Positions 1 through 11,273 of a DNA stretch of 64,000 bases are shown here, one piece after another. The notes below the pieces were generated by a model. It worked only from the letters and a program-made list of their open reading frames with translations, was not told where the DNA came from and did not search any database. The first letter of the stretch is position 1, and the number at the start of each line of letters is the position of its first letter. The stretch is from Paramyrothecium sp. XJ0827. Taxonomy: Eukaryota > Ascomycota > Sordariomycetes > Hypocreales > Stachybotryaceae. The DNA lies in NCBI GenBank assembly GCA_020881915.1, contig JAJFPB010000004.1:2976001-3040000 (forward strand), read 5' to 3'. A program made the position numbers and the translations under genes.

Positions 1-2217
1 TATTCTGCAAAGGGAACAGACATGGTGGTAAGGGTGCAGGAGAGAATTTCTGACATGGAAGAAGTGGATGACGCAGTCGGCAACTGAGAGGTGCAAACTT
101 TTGACGTCACCCGGGGAGGCCCCTTGGCGGGACTTGGCTGCAGAGTCAGGGCTATGAAGAGACCCTTGTCTCAGGGGACTGAGGAGGGTCGTCGGTTCTC
201 TCGATGAGCCTTTGAATCGCTGATCGCCTGCAGTGGTTGGCCGAGAGCCATGATCGAGAAAAAGGCAGTTGGATCAGGAGCCCACTTTTTATTGGAAGTG
301 GAGGCAGGTTGCTGTCCACCGCAACACGGCGCGAACGCTCCGACATGGAAGGGACAAGGAAAATTGGAAGCAAAAAGAATGCAAAGCGTGGTGGAGAGCG
401 AATGTATCCTTGATGTTGATCACCCTTTCTTGCTCTGTGCGGCTGGCGTTTGTGTAGTAGCGTCTTAAGCCGCGCAGGAGATGAAGGCTGAGCAATGCAC
501 TCCAGTGATGACGGATATGCAATCTAGCAGAGAATGAATCAATTGCTAAACCGCCGCATCGAGAGATGGTGGACAATCAACAGCGAGGGCAGCAATGTGG
601 TGTTTCCCGACTCATCAACGAACCGGGGTACAGGACTCGACACTCGGCGAACAAGGACATTGGGAGGCTCCGGAGGCAAGTCCGTAACCGTAGCCACAGC
701 CGGTCTTGAGCCTCACCTTAAGTGACGTGAACAAGAAGAGATCGAACGATGTTGCCCTTGACGGTGAGCGGAGAGCCAGGGTACGAGTCAAGCCACAAAG
801 GTACAAGATAGCGGATCGGGGTACATGGCGGCGACCAACGCCTTTGCCGTTCCGGTCGATGCCCTTTACTCGCCGGTGCGATACATGTACATGGACCCGA
901 GAAGATAGAACCCCTGCTGCTGTCCCGGCACAAGAGCCATTGCAGCAGCCCGAAGCTGCTAAAGAAGGGTGGTGTGGAGGGGTGGTGGGGAGGAGAGGCG
1001 TGTGGCAGAAGCGCGGCTGGCTGCGGCGTGGGTTTGGATTGCCGAGTGGAGCGCGGCGGCGGGCGCCGTGATGGTTTGCAAGCCTAAACTGAAAATGTAT
1101 CATACATGGGGTTCTGGTGATGTTTTTGCTGGAAATGCACAAAAAAAAGGCAAATATCAGTTTGAAGCGGGCGATCCCGATGCACAATCCTGGAACAAGA
1201 AGGACAACGAAATGTTGGAGGGGGGTTTGGAAAGGGAATGGGAGGGGGAAAGGAAAGAAAAAAAGGTAGAGGAAAAGCAAAAAGCACACAATGAGGAAAC
1301 AAGCAGATAGGTATGGGCACTTGGGGGAAGGTGAGGAGGGGCGTCGAAATAAGGAAATCATCGAAAAGAGCTTGCCGGTGGAGCAGGTACGTTGGGCACA
1401 GAAGGTACATGCGGGACAGGTTTGCTGTGGCTGGCCCTTGCTTTCTCGCTCGCAGTGCCTTGACCACCACACCCCCCTCGACCCCGTACCGTACCGGGCT
1501 CTGCTTCTGCTTCTGCTGCTGCCATGCCCTGCCATGCCTTGCCATGCCTTGCCTTGTGCCAGCGGCGCCCTCTATTTTCCTCGATCTCCTCGATCTATGG
1601 ATGGGGTTTCATGCGCGAGAGACACTCCGGTTTGCCCAGAAGTCCCATCCCTCCTCCCCACCCATTCCCCATCATCTTCAAAACCTACCTCTTGTCGCCT
1701 GACCCTGGTTCCCCTGCCATTCTGCTTCATAAAGACGCCGGTTCCTGTTACCCTCGTTCCCGTCCATTGTCTGATTCTCCTGTTTCCCATCATACATTAA
1801 CCGGCCTTTCATACAACCCTTGCTTTGCCTTTTTGCTTTCAAGTCTACCTTAGCTTGAGCTTGGGTCCTTTTTGCCGCTTGTGTACTGTACCGTCCGTGT
1901 ACTGTACCTGCCATTCTACTCTGCCCTTTTCCGATTTGAGTCGGCCAGCACACCGTGCCTGCCGTACCTTCCTCCTCTCACCTTGTTCTCACCTTGTACT
2001 TCCGTGGTATCCGCGACCTCTCGCCTGTCACAACGAAGCATTTCTCTCGAGTCCCAGCAACCGACTCGTCGAACAGCAACGCCTAGTTTGCACAAATAGC
2101 TCAAAGCACAACGCGAATCTCAGAGCCTCGGAGCTCCAGTTTCTCAACCCGCTCTCCACTCAACATCCACATTGCAGCAATTCGCATTCGCACCGCTGTG
2201 CTTGCTCGTCCGCTACA
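1..2217. other. Upstream region and C/T-rich leader of the C2H2 gene
   Basis: No convincing gene is visible. Open frames overlap on both strands, have low-complexity or Arg/Ser/Pro-rich translations and show no domain. From about 1420 the + strand becomes C/T-rich, with short tandem TGCCATGCCT-like runs at about 1521-1560, typical of a fungal promoter and 5' leader. The frame of the downstream C2H2 gene stays open back to 1825, so a longer N-terminus cannot be excluded, but that extension is compositionally unlike the protein. Confidence 0.5.
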
Positions 2218-3093
2218 ATGCACGCTCGCGATGCCGCCGGCCGTAAGGTCTCCCTCCTCAACGACGAACCTACCAGCCAATTTGATCCTCGACAACAAAC
2301 CCACCAGCGCTCCCTGAGCTTCCAGCCTGCCTCGTCGCAGTATGCCTACCCCACTTCGAGAAGCAATTCATCATCTCCCAACACCCCCGAACTCCTGCGT
2401 TCTAGCTCCTACGACTCCCAGATGAGCAATGACCCCGTCTCGCCGTTGACACCTTCTGTCGACTTCTCTTACCCCAGAGGATCCCTCTATTCCATTGGCC
2501 ACGAGTATGCTGCCGACGCACCGCCGGCTAAGCGTCCCGCCTATGTTGACAGCAGCCGCTCCACCTCTTTCGAGGACGACACCTCGGCCACCTCACCTCT
2601 ACCCGAGCGTCCCGGCAAGCGTTATCCCTGCCGCTACCGCGAAAGCCACGGTTGTGAGAAGACATTCACCACGTCCGGTCACGCCTCGCGTCATTCCAAG
2701 ATTCATACCGCCGAGAAAGCTGTCCAGTGCACTTATCCGGGTTGCCAGAAGAAGTTCACTCGCGCCGACAACATGAAGCAGCACCTCGAGACGCACTACA
2801 AGGACAAGTCTCGCTCTTCCAGCGGGCAGCGCGCCCACAAGGCCTCTCTCGCTGAAGCCCGCCGCAACTCGTCCTCGAGCCGCAGCCGCTCTAGCGGCCG
2901 TGTCTCCCCACAATGGGAAACTGAACAGTTCCCTTTGCCCACCCCGCCACTTCCCACAACCCCTGGCGCTACCACTACATGGGATATGCGTGGCCTCAAT
3001 CTACCCATCTTAAACCGTCCAGCAGCTGCCGGCCGAACACCCAGCGGCCTTGATGCCTTGGCAATGGCCGTGGCCTGCCAAGAAGGCTGCTGA
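2218..3093 (+). CDS. Two-finger C2H2 zinc-finger transcription factor
   Basis: Single-exon protein of 291 residues, probably a nuclear DNA-binding regulator. The first 130 residues are Ser/Pro/Gln-rich and disordered-looking, like fungal activation regions. Two adjacent C2H2 fingers follow. Finger 1 has C138-X7-C146-X12-H159-X3-H163, with an unusually wide cysteine pair. Finger 2 has C171-X4-C176-X12-H189-X3-H193 and a TRADNMKQH recognition helix. The linker is HTAEKAVQ, a variant of the TGEKP linker. A Ser/Arg-rich stretch (about 195-235) may act as a nuclear-localisation or phosphorylation region. The ATG at 2218 gives a sensible N-terminus; the same frame is open upstream to 1825 with poor composition. 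I recognise the class but not the ortholog, and its targets are unknown. Confidence 0.85.
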   Translation: MHARDAAGRKVSLLNDEPTSQFDPRQQTHQRSLSFQPASSQYAYPTSRSNSSSPNTPELLRSSSYDSQMSNDPVSPLTPSVDFSYPRGSLYSIGHEYAADAPPAKRPAYVDSSRSTSFEDDTSATSPLPERPGKRYPCRYRESHGCEKTFTTSGHASRHSKIHTAEKAVQCTYPGCQKKFTRADNMKQHLETHYKDKSRSSSGQRAHKASLAEARRNSSSSRSRSSGRVSPQWETEQFPLPTPPLPTTPGATTTWDMRGLNLPILNRPAAAGRTPSGLDALAMAVACQEGC

Positions 3094-4212
3094 ACAATTT
3101 GGCCACGCTTCGCCCTGCTTATAAAGCTAATGTATGGGCTCAAGCTCTCATAATCTCATTTCCTATCTGTTTCACTCACGGATCGGCGTTCTGGTTACGG
3201 GTCAATGATACACGAATTGGCATACTGGACTCGGATGAAAAACAAGGCGTTACGCGGATATCCGTTGCATTTCTCAGCACCGTCGATCTTCTTACAACAA
3301 CACGTGAAGTCGCATCGACATTTCTTGACATTTTTGATATTTTCGTTGCACGCGCTAGCGGCGTCGCACACATACGATTAGACGCCTCACCCTAACAATT
3401 TACTTTTCTCACGATGGTCGTTGGCAGACCACTCTTCCACCCTTCCCACCTTTCGGGGCTAATGGGAAGATCTACGACGTTTTTCTGGACGGCATTCACC
3501 ATTTGGTTCTTTCTGTGTTGATCGGTTCATGCCGCATCGAATTACCCGAGTACCCCCTATTGTTGAGTGCTTTACATGGTTGGAAAATATGACGGCGTTG
3601 AGGTTAAGGTCTGTTCAAAATTCTACGAGTTGGCCTGCAAGCCACTTGCATTGGCTGCTTCACACAAGCGAAGATAGGCTGCCGCAAAGCTTGCCACATA
3701 GTACATAGTAGGCCAGAATTGTTTTGCCAAGCAGTCAGATGCCTCCATGGCATCGATCAAATGATACCATTTTACAATACCTTACCATGCCTGACTTGAT
3801 GACATGCGTACTACTCCCCCTTTCCTAGACCAAAAAGGAACGTCTTAAGAATACACCATGGCTAGAGGATCGCCAGCTTTCTCTATTATATGTGTCTGGT
3901 GGAGCTGCTCTATACTTGTCCCTACGCACGACATAGGTGTGTGAACCTATCCACCGAGATGGAATAGTGGTCGACAAGTTGATGATGCTCCTTTGTCTGA
4001 CTCATTATCTGACTTATCAATCTGCTACAGCTTTTCTCGATATTTATGCAACTGTGAAATTTGCTCATTAACCTCGTATGAGGTGTACACTTCCTGCGCA
4101 GAGGAACATGATCCTTTGCCCTAGAGTCGGCTGATTACTCGATGAGTGCTGTATCGACTGTGCATTCTCACACCGAGAGCACATGGCCTTGGGCCGATGT
4201 GTTGGACCCATC
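3094..4212. other. Intergenic, between convergent genes
   Basis: This holds the 3' flanks of the C2H2 gene (+) and acetate kinase (-). It becomes A/T-richer toward 4.0 kb. Small frames here have no recognisable motif, and I see no RNA gene or clear repeat. Confidence 0.5.
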
Positions 4213-5532
4213 CTACGACCAGAATTGATCCTTCTCGGCGCACAACCTAGCCATTTCAAATTGCTCATCGGTCTGGCACACCAAGACGCGGTGCTTCGCA
4301 CCGGCACCACCAAGGTCCTGCACCACCTCTGTAACTTTCCCCTCGTTGCGGGCGCCGTCCATGGCAAAGCCGAGGCACGACGTGCGCTCGACGACCGCCG
4401 CACGGAGCTGGTGGCTTTTCTCTCCGATGCCGCCTGCGAAGACGAGGGCATCGACCTTGCCCTCCAGGGATACGTAGTAGCTGCCGATGAAGCCGCATAC
4501 GCGGTCGACGAAGATATCAAAGGCCAGTTTGTGCTGCGGGTCTTTTGAAGTCGCAATCTTCCCAAAGTCGGTGGTGCCTGTCAAAGCCTTCCAGCCGCTC
4601 TGTTTATTCAGGATCTCTTCTGCTCGTGAGATGTGAAGCTGCTGCGTAGAGGCCGGCGACAGTTTGCCCACGTCACTAGCATAGTGGAACACAAGACTAT
4701 CAGGACCACGTCAGCGTTGTTCTTCATCAGGGCTCATTGGCAACGCGCGCGATGCGGAGTGCGCTTACCTCGGATCAATGCTGCCGCTGCGGGTGGCTCC
4801 TGGTAGGCCAGCTAAGGGAGTTAATCCCATACTGGTGTCCCAACTCTTGCCACCTTTGATCGCACACGCGCTCGCGCCACTGCCTAGATGCAAAGCAATA
4901 ATGCTCAGATCATCCACCCCTTTGCCAAGGAACTGGGCCACAGATCGAGTGATGAAGGCGTAGCTGATTCCATGGAATCCGTACTTGCGCAAGTGGTTCT
5001 TCTTGGCAATGTCTTGATCGATTGGATAGGTCGAAATATGGGGAGGTATTGTTGTGTGAAACTGTGAATCGAAACACGCCACATTCGTCGACTGCGGCAG
5101 TTCATTCATGCAAGTGTCTACAATAGCCAAAGCCGCGCCGTTGTGCAGCGGAGCAAGATCACTCAAAGCCTCTAGCTCGTGGTATGTGTCTTTGCTGATG
5201 ACCTTTGCGTCGTTGAAATCACCGCCATGGACGATGCGGTGGCACACGATGAAGATGTCATCCTTGGACGCGATGTCGTGAAGATCTGCGTCTTCAACCA
5301 GCGTTTTGAGCAGGAGCTTGAATGCATCACCTTGGCTTTTCACCTCGTCGCCCGCTTCCTTCTTGTCGTGGACAACATTGGATTGACGGCTGTACGAGAT
5401 TTGGGCCGGGGGTGAAGTTAAGCCGCTGACTTGGGCCTCTGCAATTTGTCTGGGCGATCCATGCTTGTCGGCCAAGTATACGGAGACCTTGACTGAGCTG
5501 GACCCAGCATTAATGGCAAGGATGACCTTCAT
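4213..5532 (-). CDS. ack: Acetate kinase
   Basis: CDS is complement(join(4213..4696,4769..5532)), 415 residues, close to the usual length of the acetokinase family. It interconverts acetate plus ATP with acetyl phosphate plus ADP. In fungi it is thought to work with phosphoketolase (Xfp) in a cytosolic route linking sugar phosphates and acetate. Visible family motifs are the N-terminal NAGSSSVK nucleotide-binding segment (residues 8-15), FDSQFHTTIP, RKYGFHGISY, HLGSGASACAIKGGKS, DTSMGLTPLAGLPGATRSG, and the late GGIGE loop. The one intron has donor GTAAGC and acceptor ATAG and restores SIDPSLVFHYASD across the join. The start at 5532 places NAGSSS exactly where the family begins; an upstream in-frame extension is not supported. 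No phosphoketolase gene lies in the window, so its partner must be elsewhere. Confidence 0.95.
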
Positions 5533-6141
5533 GTTAGCTAGTACACGGCAATAGCCTAAGGCCGTAGCTTCGTGATATGGAGCTGGGAAGGATTGCCGCA
5601 CAATTGAATCAGTGTCAACGACGTGATTCAGAAGCAAAAGCCAATTCAATTCAAATGTGATGGAAGCGTGCTGTGCTATTGGGTGTGATGAAAGCGGTTG
5701 CTTCCCGGTCGAGGTACGGTGATCGATGACGACAGTGCAATGGTCGGTCGATGCGGCGTAGTCCGAAGCTTCCAGGGGTGGCTGGTGGGGTGAAAATGCC
5801 AGCCTATGGGCGGAGCATGTGCTTGGTGCTCTGGGGAATGAGGGGCCATCAACGCCTGATCAGTCTTTTGCTTTGCATATTCCGTTCTTCTTCTGTGTGA
5901 GGCTAATTACTGGTGGTGCTTTGCACCAAAAGCATCAGGCCACCGTTCGCCTCTTCTGTTGGCGGCATTGCTGCCTGGACTTGGACAAGATGCTCTTTGC
6001 GACTGAAAGTGAACGTCACATGGGCTTCCAAACGGCAGGCATCTTTGCCGACCACATTGATGTATTTTTGCACCCCCACGTTGCAAGTGGGTAGTGGCTG
6101 AATAACTTAAACTCTCCGCTCTGCTGGGATCAATGGGTGTC
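5533..6141. other. Intergenic, acetate kinase promoter side
   Basis: This is the upstream region of acetate kinase and the 3' flank of the next minus-strand gene. The unspliced frame of that gene continues to 5907, but a well-formed final intron ends the protein at 6142, so the continuation is judged untranslated. Confidence 0.5.
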
Positions 6142-7530
6142 TCAAGGCCGGTATGGTCCTGTGTCTGTCGGATCGATGTTGTCCGAGGAGACGTTGATTG
6201 TTTGTGCTTGCGAGGCGCCAGCCTCGGAGGGCACGGAGGAGGACATTGCGTAGATTTGGGGTGATGGCAGCTCGACGTGGTTGGGAGGGAATGGAATGCC
6301 TTGAAAGTCACGGTCGGATCCATGGGCACCTTGCCAGCGACCCAGGAACCGCTGATAATCTGTGATGCTTGTGAGACGGTTTGCTTCCTCGTTGCTTTTG
6401 AGCAGGACTGACCTTGCTTGTTGGTAAATTGGATAGCCAAATATTTGATGTCAATGGCGGGATGTGACGGGCTCGAGTCGAGATTGGCGTTGGCAGCATG
6501 GTCGGTAGAGCGTAGCCGAGGCCGCCTGCGGTGGGCGAGAGAGAAGCGTCGCGTAGAGCCTTCCTCGGGTGCGCTTCCACGACGCCCATGCACAGCGAGT
6601 CGGACCTGTCTAGTCCGGTCCTCGCGGCTATGAAACTCTTCCTCAAAGAGGTGAACGTCGTACTCGCGATATTGACATTCGGTCTTGTTGGCGAGAAGGC
6701 TGATGGAATGGAAGGTGGTGTAACGGTCTCGCCACATCTTCATACGCTGAATGGCGCCAATGCCCTTGACCTTGCCGTAGGCGTCAGTGCGTCCGTGGAC
6801 GTTCGTCCAAGCAACATCAACGTCGTAAAAGTCCACGAGGTCTCTCCTGCGCAAGTCACCTTGGAAATGCATGGCGCTCTCGACGCTGGTAAACTCGTAC
6901 TTGACCTGGACATATTGATCATGGACACACACCCCCTCATCGTTGGTGTACTTGATCCTGTGTTGTTCAGTGAAGGAGATATACCTCTCCGTGTCGGCTG
7001 GATCATAGTATTTGCGATGCCGCGAATGCAGGGTGTGGGGATGAATCTCGTTTGGGAGACTCGATGGCACTGTGATGACCTGAGAGTCAGTTGCGTGAAA
7101 TCAGAGCGGGCATCGAAAGCTGATGTGAGCTTACAGTAATGCTCGAGCTGCTCGTTCTGATAGCTACATTGCCAAAGAACCCGCCGAGGCTCCGACCCCA
7201 CCACCTCCCAAGGTCCGAGGTAGATGACCTGTTCGTCAGATGTGTCTTGGAAGAGTGTTCTGGTGTGTCGAGTAAACCAGTCAGTAACGGTTTCCGTAGA
7301 GTCAAAAGCGTTGGGCATAAATCTCACATGGTTGCTTGATAGCCCGGTGGACCGAGGTCAAGTGGTTGTGGGATGGTTGAGTCGGATGAGGGCGCAGATA
7401 TGTTTGAAGTGCCGGAAGTCGGCGTCCAAGATGAGTCCACAGGGCTGACGTGGGAGCGGCTATAATACGTTGGTGGACGGCCCAGAGAAGAAGAGGTGAA
7501 GGACGAGCCAGACGAAGAAGAGGTGGCCAT
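6142..7530 (-). CDS. Hypothetical fungal protein, 400 residues
   Basis: Modelled as complement(join(6142..6359,6413..7069,7135..7259,7328..7530)). I do not recognise the family. The N-terminus (about 1-65) is Ser/Thr/Pro-rich and disordered-looking. Residues about 65-250 look folded, with an LFQDTSDEQVIYLGPWEVVG opening, aromatic-rich segments (YYDPADTERYISFTEQHRIKY) and QYVQVKYEFTSVESAMHFQGD, a mix of charged and beta-prone sequence. A basic Arg-rich linker follows, then a second hydrophobic segment and an acidic/Ser-rich tail. No signal peptide or membrane span is seen. Introns have donors GTGAGA, GTAAGC and GTCAGT; the second acceptor (ACAG before 7069) was chosen over a nearer CAG because only it keeps the frame. 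The consistent splicing argues for a real gene; its function is unknown. Confidence 0.7.
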
Positions 7531-10072
7531 GCTGCGTGGGCAGTCTTCGAGCGGGTGTGATGGAAGTCGGATACCATCAGTTACGGACCGCCAGCAGCAG
7601 CCTTGTCATGACAGCGATACGACGAATCAAAGCTCCCTCACTGTATTGGTAGCAGCAGCGGCGGCAATAGTAAAGACCGGGTGTGGCAGCGGACCGCCAT
7701 GATCCAACGGGGTAACGAGCAGGCGCTTGAAGGCGACGAAAGAGTGCCGGGCAGCAACTCTTCCTTCGGCCGGGCAAGAAAGCGGCACTGAACAGCTGTA
7801 TCGCAATGGCCTGGCACCTCTTCCTCCGAACAGTGGCGAAACAGCTGTTGGTCCTGTCTTTAGTTCTGCAGTAACTGCTGCGCGTTGAGACAACTTGGAG
7901 AGTGAACCGGCCGGGCTAGGAAGACACACGGATCGCTAGCGTACGTGGTCCGTGGAGTAACGAAGGGCAGGGGTAGGGCGTGGTTAAGCCTGGTCGGGGA
8001 TGTGGGAACGTGGGATGCGGAATGCGCCTGGGACGCATCAGAGGCGCAGCCGTGGTGGTCCTGATGCTCTTCACATAGGTGCTGCCAGTGCGTCGCTTCT
8101 GAGGACAGCAAACGTAGGAGTGGGAGGGAGTCTAGGTTGCGATTATAGTTTGGGGCTTTGATTTGTGGGGATCAGATTCGTGTCCGAGGACGTGGTTCCA
8201 GGTCAGGTCAGGTACGGTGGATGTAAAGTAACTGCTTGTTGCCTGCGCTCTCTGCCTCCAAGCTGTATATCTGCCTTAGGTATGTTCTCAGGCTCCGCTA
8301 AGTAGAACCCCAGATATTCTAATCAACATTGGCCTGCCGTAACATCGTGGACACTGTGTTTGGAAGAAGCGCTGCCGCCGCCCAACCCCAATTTCCACGA
8401 GCCAAATGGTCGGGTTGCGAGACCGATGGTCGGTACATGATTCCCATGCCATTGGCTCCTACCATGAGCGACCCAGTGAAGCGGCCGCACGCTTAAACGA
8501 AACTACGATACTCAGCAATAAATGTCTCTCCCCCTCCAGCTTCTGCTGGGACAATGGGTAGGTAGTTCTCCTGCACCGGCCCACCTCGAAGCACTGTCCT
8601 TCAGCATGCAAAGCGGCGCGACTCTGGCGTCGTCCACCCAAAATTGCGCCAGGGACATGGGCGCGGGGGTGGTGTTGTCGATTGCCGTTCCACTAGAAGC
8701 GGCTGCACTGTGCACGGGGTAGCAAGCTCTCTTTTGATGGGCTGGCAGTTTTTAGGCAGTGGGGTCGAAGGCTGAACATGGTGGGATGCTTGGCTTCCTG
8801 CATATTCACCAGTCAACTGTCTTGGCTCTTGTCGTCGTCAACGAACCAGGAGGGAGGCAGTCCTGGGCCTGGCCCAACTAGCTTGAACCAACGTGCAATC
8901 ACTTTGCCGTGGTATACGCAACACGACTTGGCATACAAACGTGTGAGATAGGCCTAGGCCTCGGCCACAAAACCGGGAAGGATAGGGTGCCGGAGGCGAC
9001 GATACTCGAGGCAGAGCTGAATGGGAAAGTAGGTAGGATGGGGGACGCAATTGCTACGCTGTAGGTACAGTACAGCAATGCGGATGCGGCCTCGTGTAAG
9101 GTAAGCTCAACGGCGAAACCAAGCCGAGTGGTTCACACACATTTCCCAAATTGGTAATGCTGTAATAGGCCTGGGTTTTGGTGTAGGTGTGTAACCTGCT
9201 AGTAGGTACTGTAACGTACCGTAGGTACCTCAGCGTAAAGATACTAAAATTTAAGGCACCGCGGAAACTAAACATTGCAATTACCCTGCGTGCAAGTCAT
9301 AAATTTCATGTCAGCCGCAAGTATCGATGATAACCTTGACCCCCTCATACCAGGCTTTGGATCCACAACGTCCCTAATGAACCTAACAAGCCCCCAATCA
9401 ATGCGTGGTCTGGCACCTGCCATTGCGTCCCACCAGGTCGACACCACCACTACGGCTTCGACGAGGCATTCCAAAACCCTCTACCGCGTTCCGAGCCGTT
9501 GACGTCTTACCCAAGCCCCCCAGTCCCACGTCCCGCATCCCATCCAGGAGGTGTAAGTGAGGGTGCATGCAGCGATCAGCGCTTCGCGGAAGCTTCCTGT
9601 CCCCCACACCTGGGTCTAGGCCAGGCGAGACAATCCCAAGCTTCCCCAAACTTTCACCCGTAGTTTGTAGATGGGTGAGAGGTAACCCGCACGACAGCGG
9701 TCAGCGTTCCGGTTTGTCGCAAAGAGAGATCCAAACGCTAGCGGGTACGCGTGCCAAAGTCGTCCTATCACCAAATTGCCTGCCTTCTTTCTATCTAGTC
9801 TGACGCTTCACCGACGCCGCAACAGGAATTGTAGCCGGGACGGCAATGTTCTGTACTTACCTGCTTCGAATACCATCATGTCGGATAGACAAGCTTACAA
9901 GGCCTTCCCAGACCCAGCACGCGCATGTGATGTGGACATTACTCAAGATCAACAGGACGCCGATTATGGTCGTTTGCCTGACGAGTTGTTGCACGTACGC
10001 AGGTACCATGATCCATGTGTACCTTTAGGACCCCCACCAAGCTAAAATCCATCCAGACGGATCCTCGTTCAG

Positions 10073-10078
10073 CACGTG
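10073..10078. promoter_or_regulatory. CACGTG E-box, candidate phosphate-response site
   Basis: A palindromic CACGTG with flanking G and CG lies about 1.2 kb upstream of a phosphate-permease-type gene. Fungal phosphate regulators of the Pho4/NUC-1 bHLH type bind this core. The distance is large and a single hexamer is expected by chance, so the link is a guess. Confidence 0.2.
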
Positions 10079-10377
10079 CGTCGACTGACTTGTGGATAGG
10101 ACAGGTCTGTCAAACACTGTGTCTCGAATGTGCGTCAAGGCTTCTACGACACCACGTTTTGTCATGCCCATTGACAAGCCACAAGCCACAAGCACCCCCT
10201 TCCAAAAAGCCCTCCCAAGAACCTTTGGCAATATGAAGGAACAGCCCCGGCTGTGCAACGGTCAACAGCCGCTTCCTTCGTACGACCGAAATCCCACAAA
10301 CAATCTACCAGCATAAATGTGCGTGTTCCAAGGACTGGGATAGGGGCCCCGGACTGCTCCCACCCTCCGGAAGACCC

Positions 10378-10626
10378 TTGTCGCCAACACCACCAACACC
10401 GCCGCCACAACCTTACTATACCGCAACACCATTCCCCGTCTCATCACCTTACCACAAAGGCATGTACGCACCGGCCCAGCAAGGGCACCATGTGGGACAA
10501 CCTGCTGGTATGACTGCTCGTTTCTGGGTCTTGGCTGCAAGGACTCGAGAAGCCTTCATTTCCGCCCCTCTTCAGCCAAACTTCCCGGAGGCTTCAGTGG
10601 CTAATTGTATGTCCCATCAGATAAGG
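10378..10626 (+). pseudogene. Possible decayed or unmodelled Pro-rich small protein
   Basis: This frame opens with a Pro/Gln/Tyr-rich stretch (SPTPPTPPPQPYYTATPF, then YAPAQQGHHVGQPAG) resembling N-terminal parts of small fungal Pro/Gln-rich proteins. A second fragment just upstream (from the ATG at 10234) ends LPSYDRNPTNNLPA at a stop, and another at 9879 starts MSDRQAYKAFPDPA. I could not join these with good splice sites, so they may be remnants of one gene or chance frames. No Cys-rich terminal membrane module is visible downstream. Confidence 0.2.
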
Positions 10627-11273
10627 TAAAGTAAAGTACCTAACCTAGCCTGCCTTAAAGTAAAGTAAGCTACCGAGTAGCTATGAAGTCGGCGGAGGCT
10701 TGGGCAGACTTGACCATCGTGGCACTGTGCTACTAACACGGCCGGAGCTTGCCCAGGGACGCCCCGCTGTGACTTCAGCCCTCTCGGGGGGGCCTGCCTC
10801 GTCTTGCCTTGCCTTGCCTTTACCCTTTCAACTTCTCTGTTCGCGCCACGACAAATCCTGGGTCCTTTTTTGCTTTTCGCATGTAATGTAGACGCTGCTT
10901 CATCTTGTATTGTCTTTACGTTTCCTTTCATTTCTCGTCCACCTTGTTTCGCCATCGCTGTACTCTCACGGCTCATCGGTATTTCTCCATCTCATCTTCG
11001 TGTATATGGCCATGTCCTCTGTCGCCCCTGCCATTCGAACACCCAACCCGCCTTGCAATTCTTCGGATCCTGGCAATTATATACTTCACTCTGTCAGGCG
11101 TCGAGTCCACACAGCAAGCAAGCGATTCTGAGCCCACGGCGCGCCACGGGCTTTCATACGAACTCGTCTAGCCCTGCGCCTGTGTTCGGCCTTGGTGTGC
11201 GACTCGTACGCACCCTCTCCAGGCTGTCCACCTCTTTATAGGCGACTGCTATCGTTGCGCGACATTCCGGGAC

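Larger units (their letters stand above)
7531..11273. other. Long gene-poor region upstream of the transporter
   Basis: About 3.7 kb without a convincing gene. It contains runs of GTACC/GGTAC-type sequence (around 9180-9240), TAAAGTAAAGTA repeats (around 10620-10670), and from about 10800 a CCTTG/CT-rich leader-like tract that probably includes the transporter promoter. Fragments of protein-like sequence at about 9879-10040 and 10234-10560 are listed separately. Confidence 0.5.

Noticed and set aside
615..1535. 306-codon minus-strand open frame upstream of the C2H2 gene
   Set aside because: Its translation is Arg/Ser/Cys/Phe-rich low complexity, opposite a purine-rich stretch of the + strand, with no domain and overlapping frames on both strands; it looks like a chance frame.
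5907..6141. Unspliced continuation of the 400-residue protein frame to 5907
   Set aside because: A GTCAGT donor and CACAG acceptor give an intron after which the frame reads naturally to a stop at 6142; the unspliced tail is Ser/His/Pro-rich and implausible.
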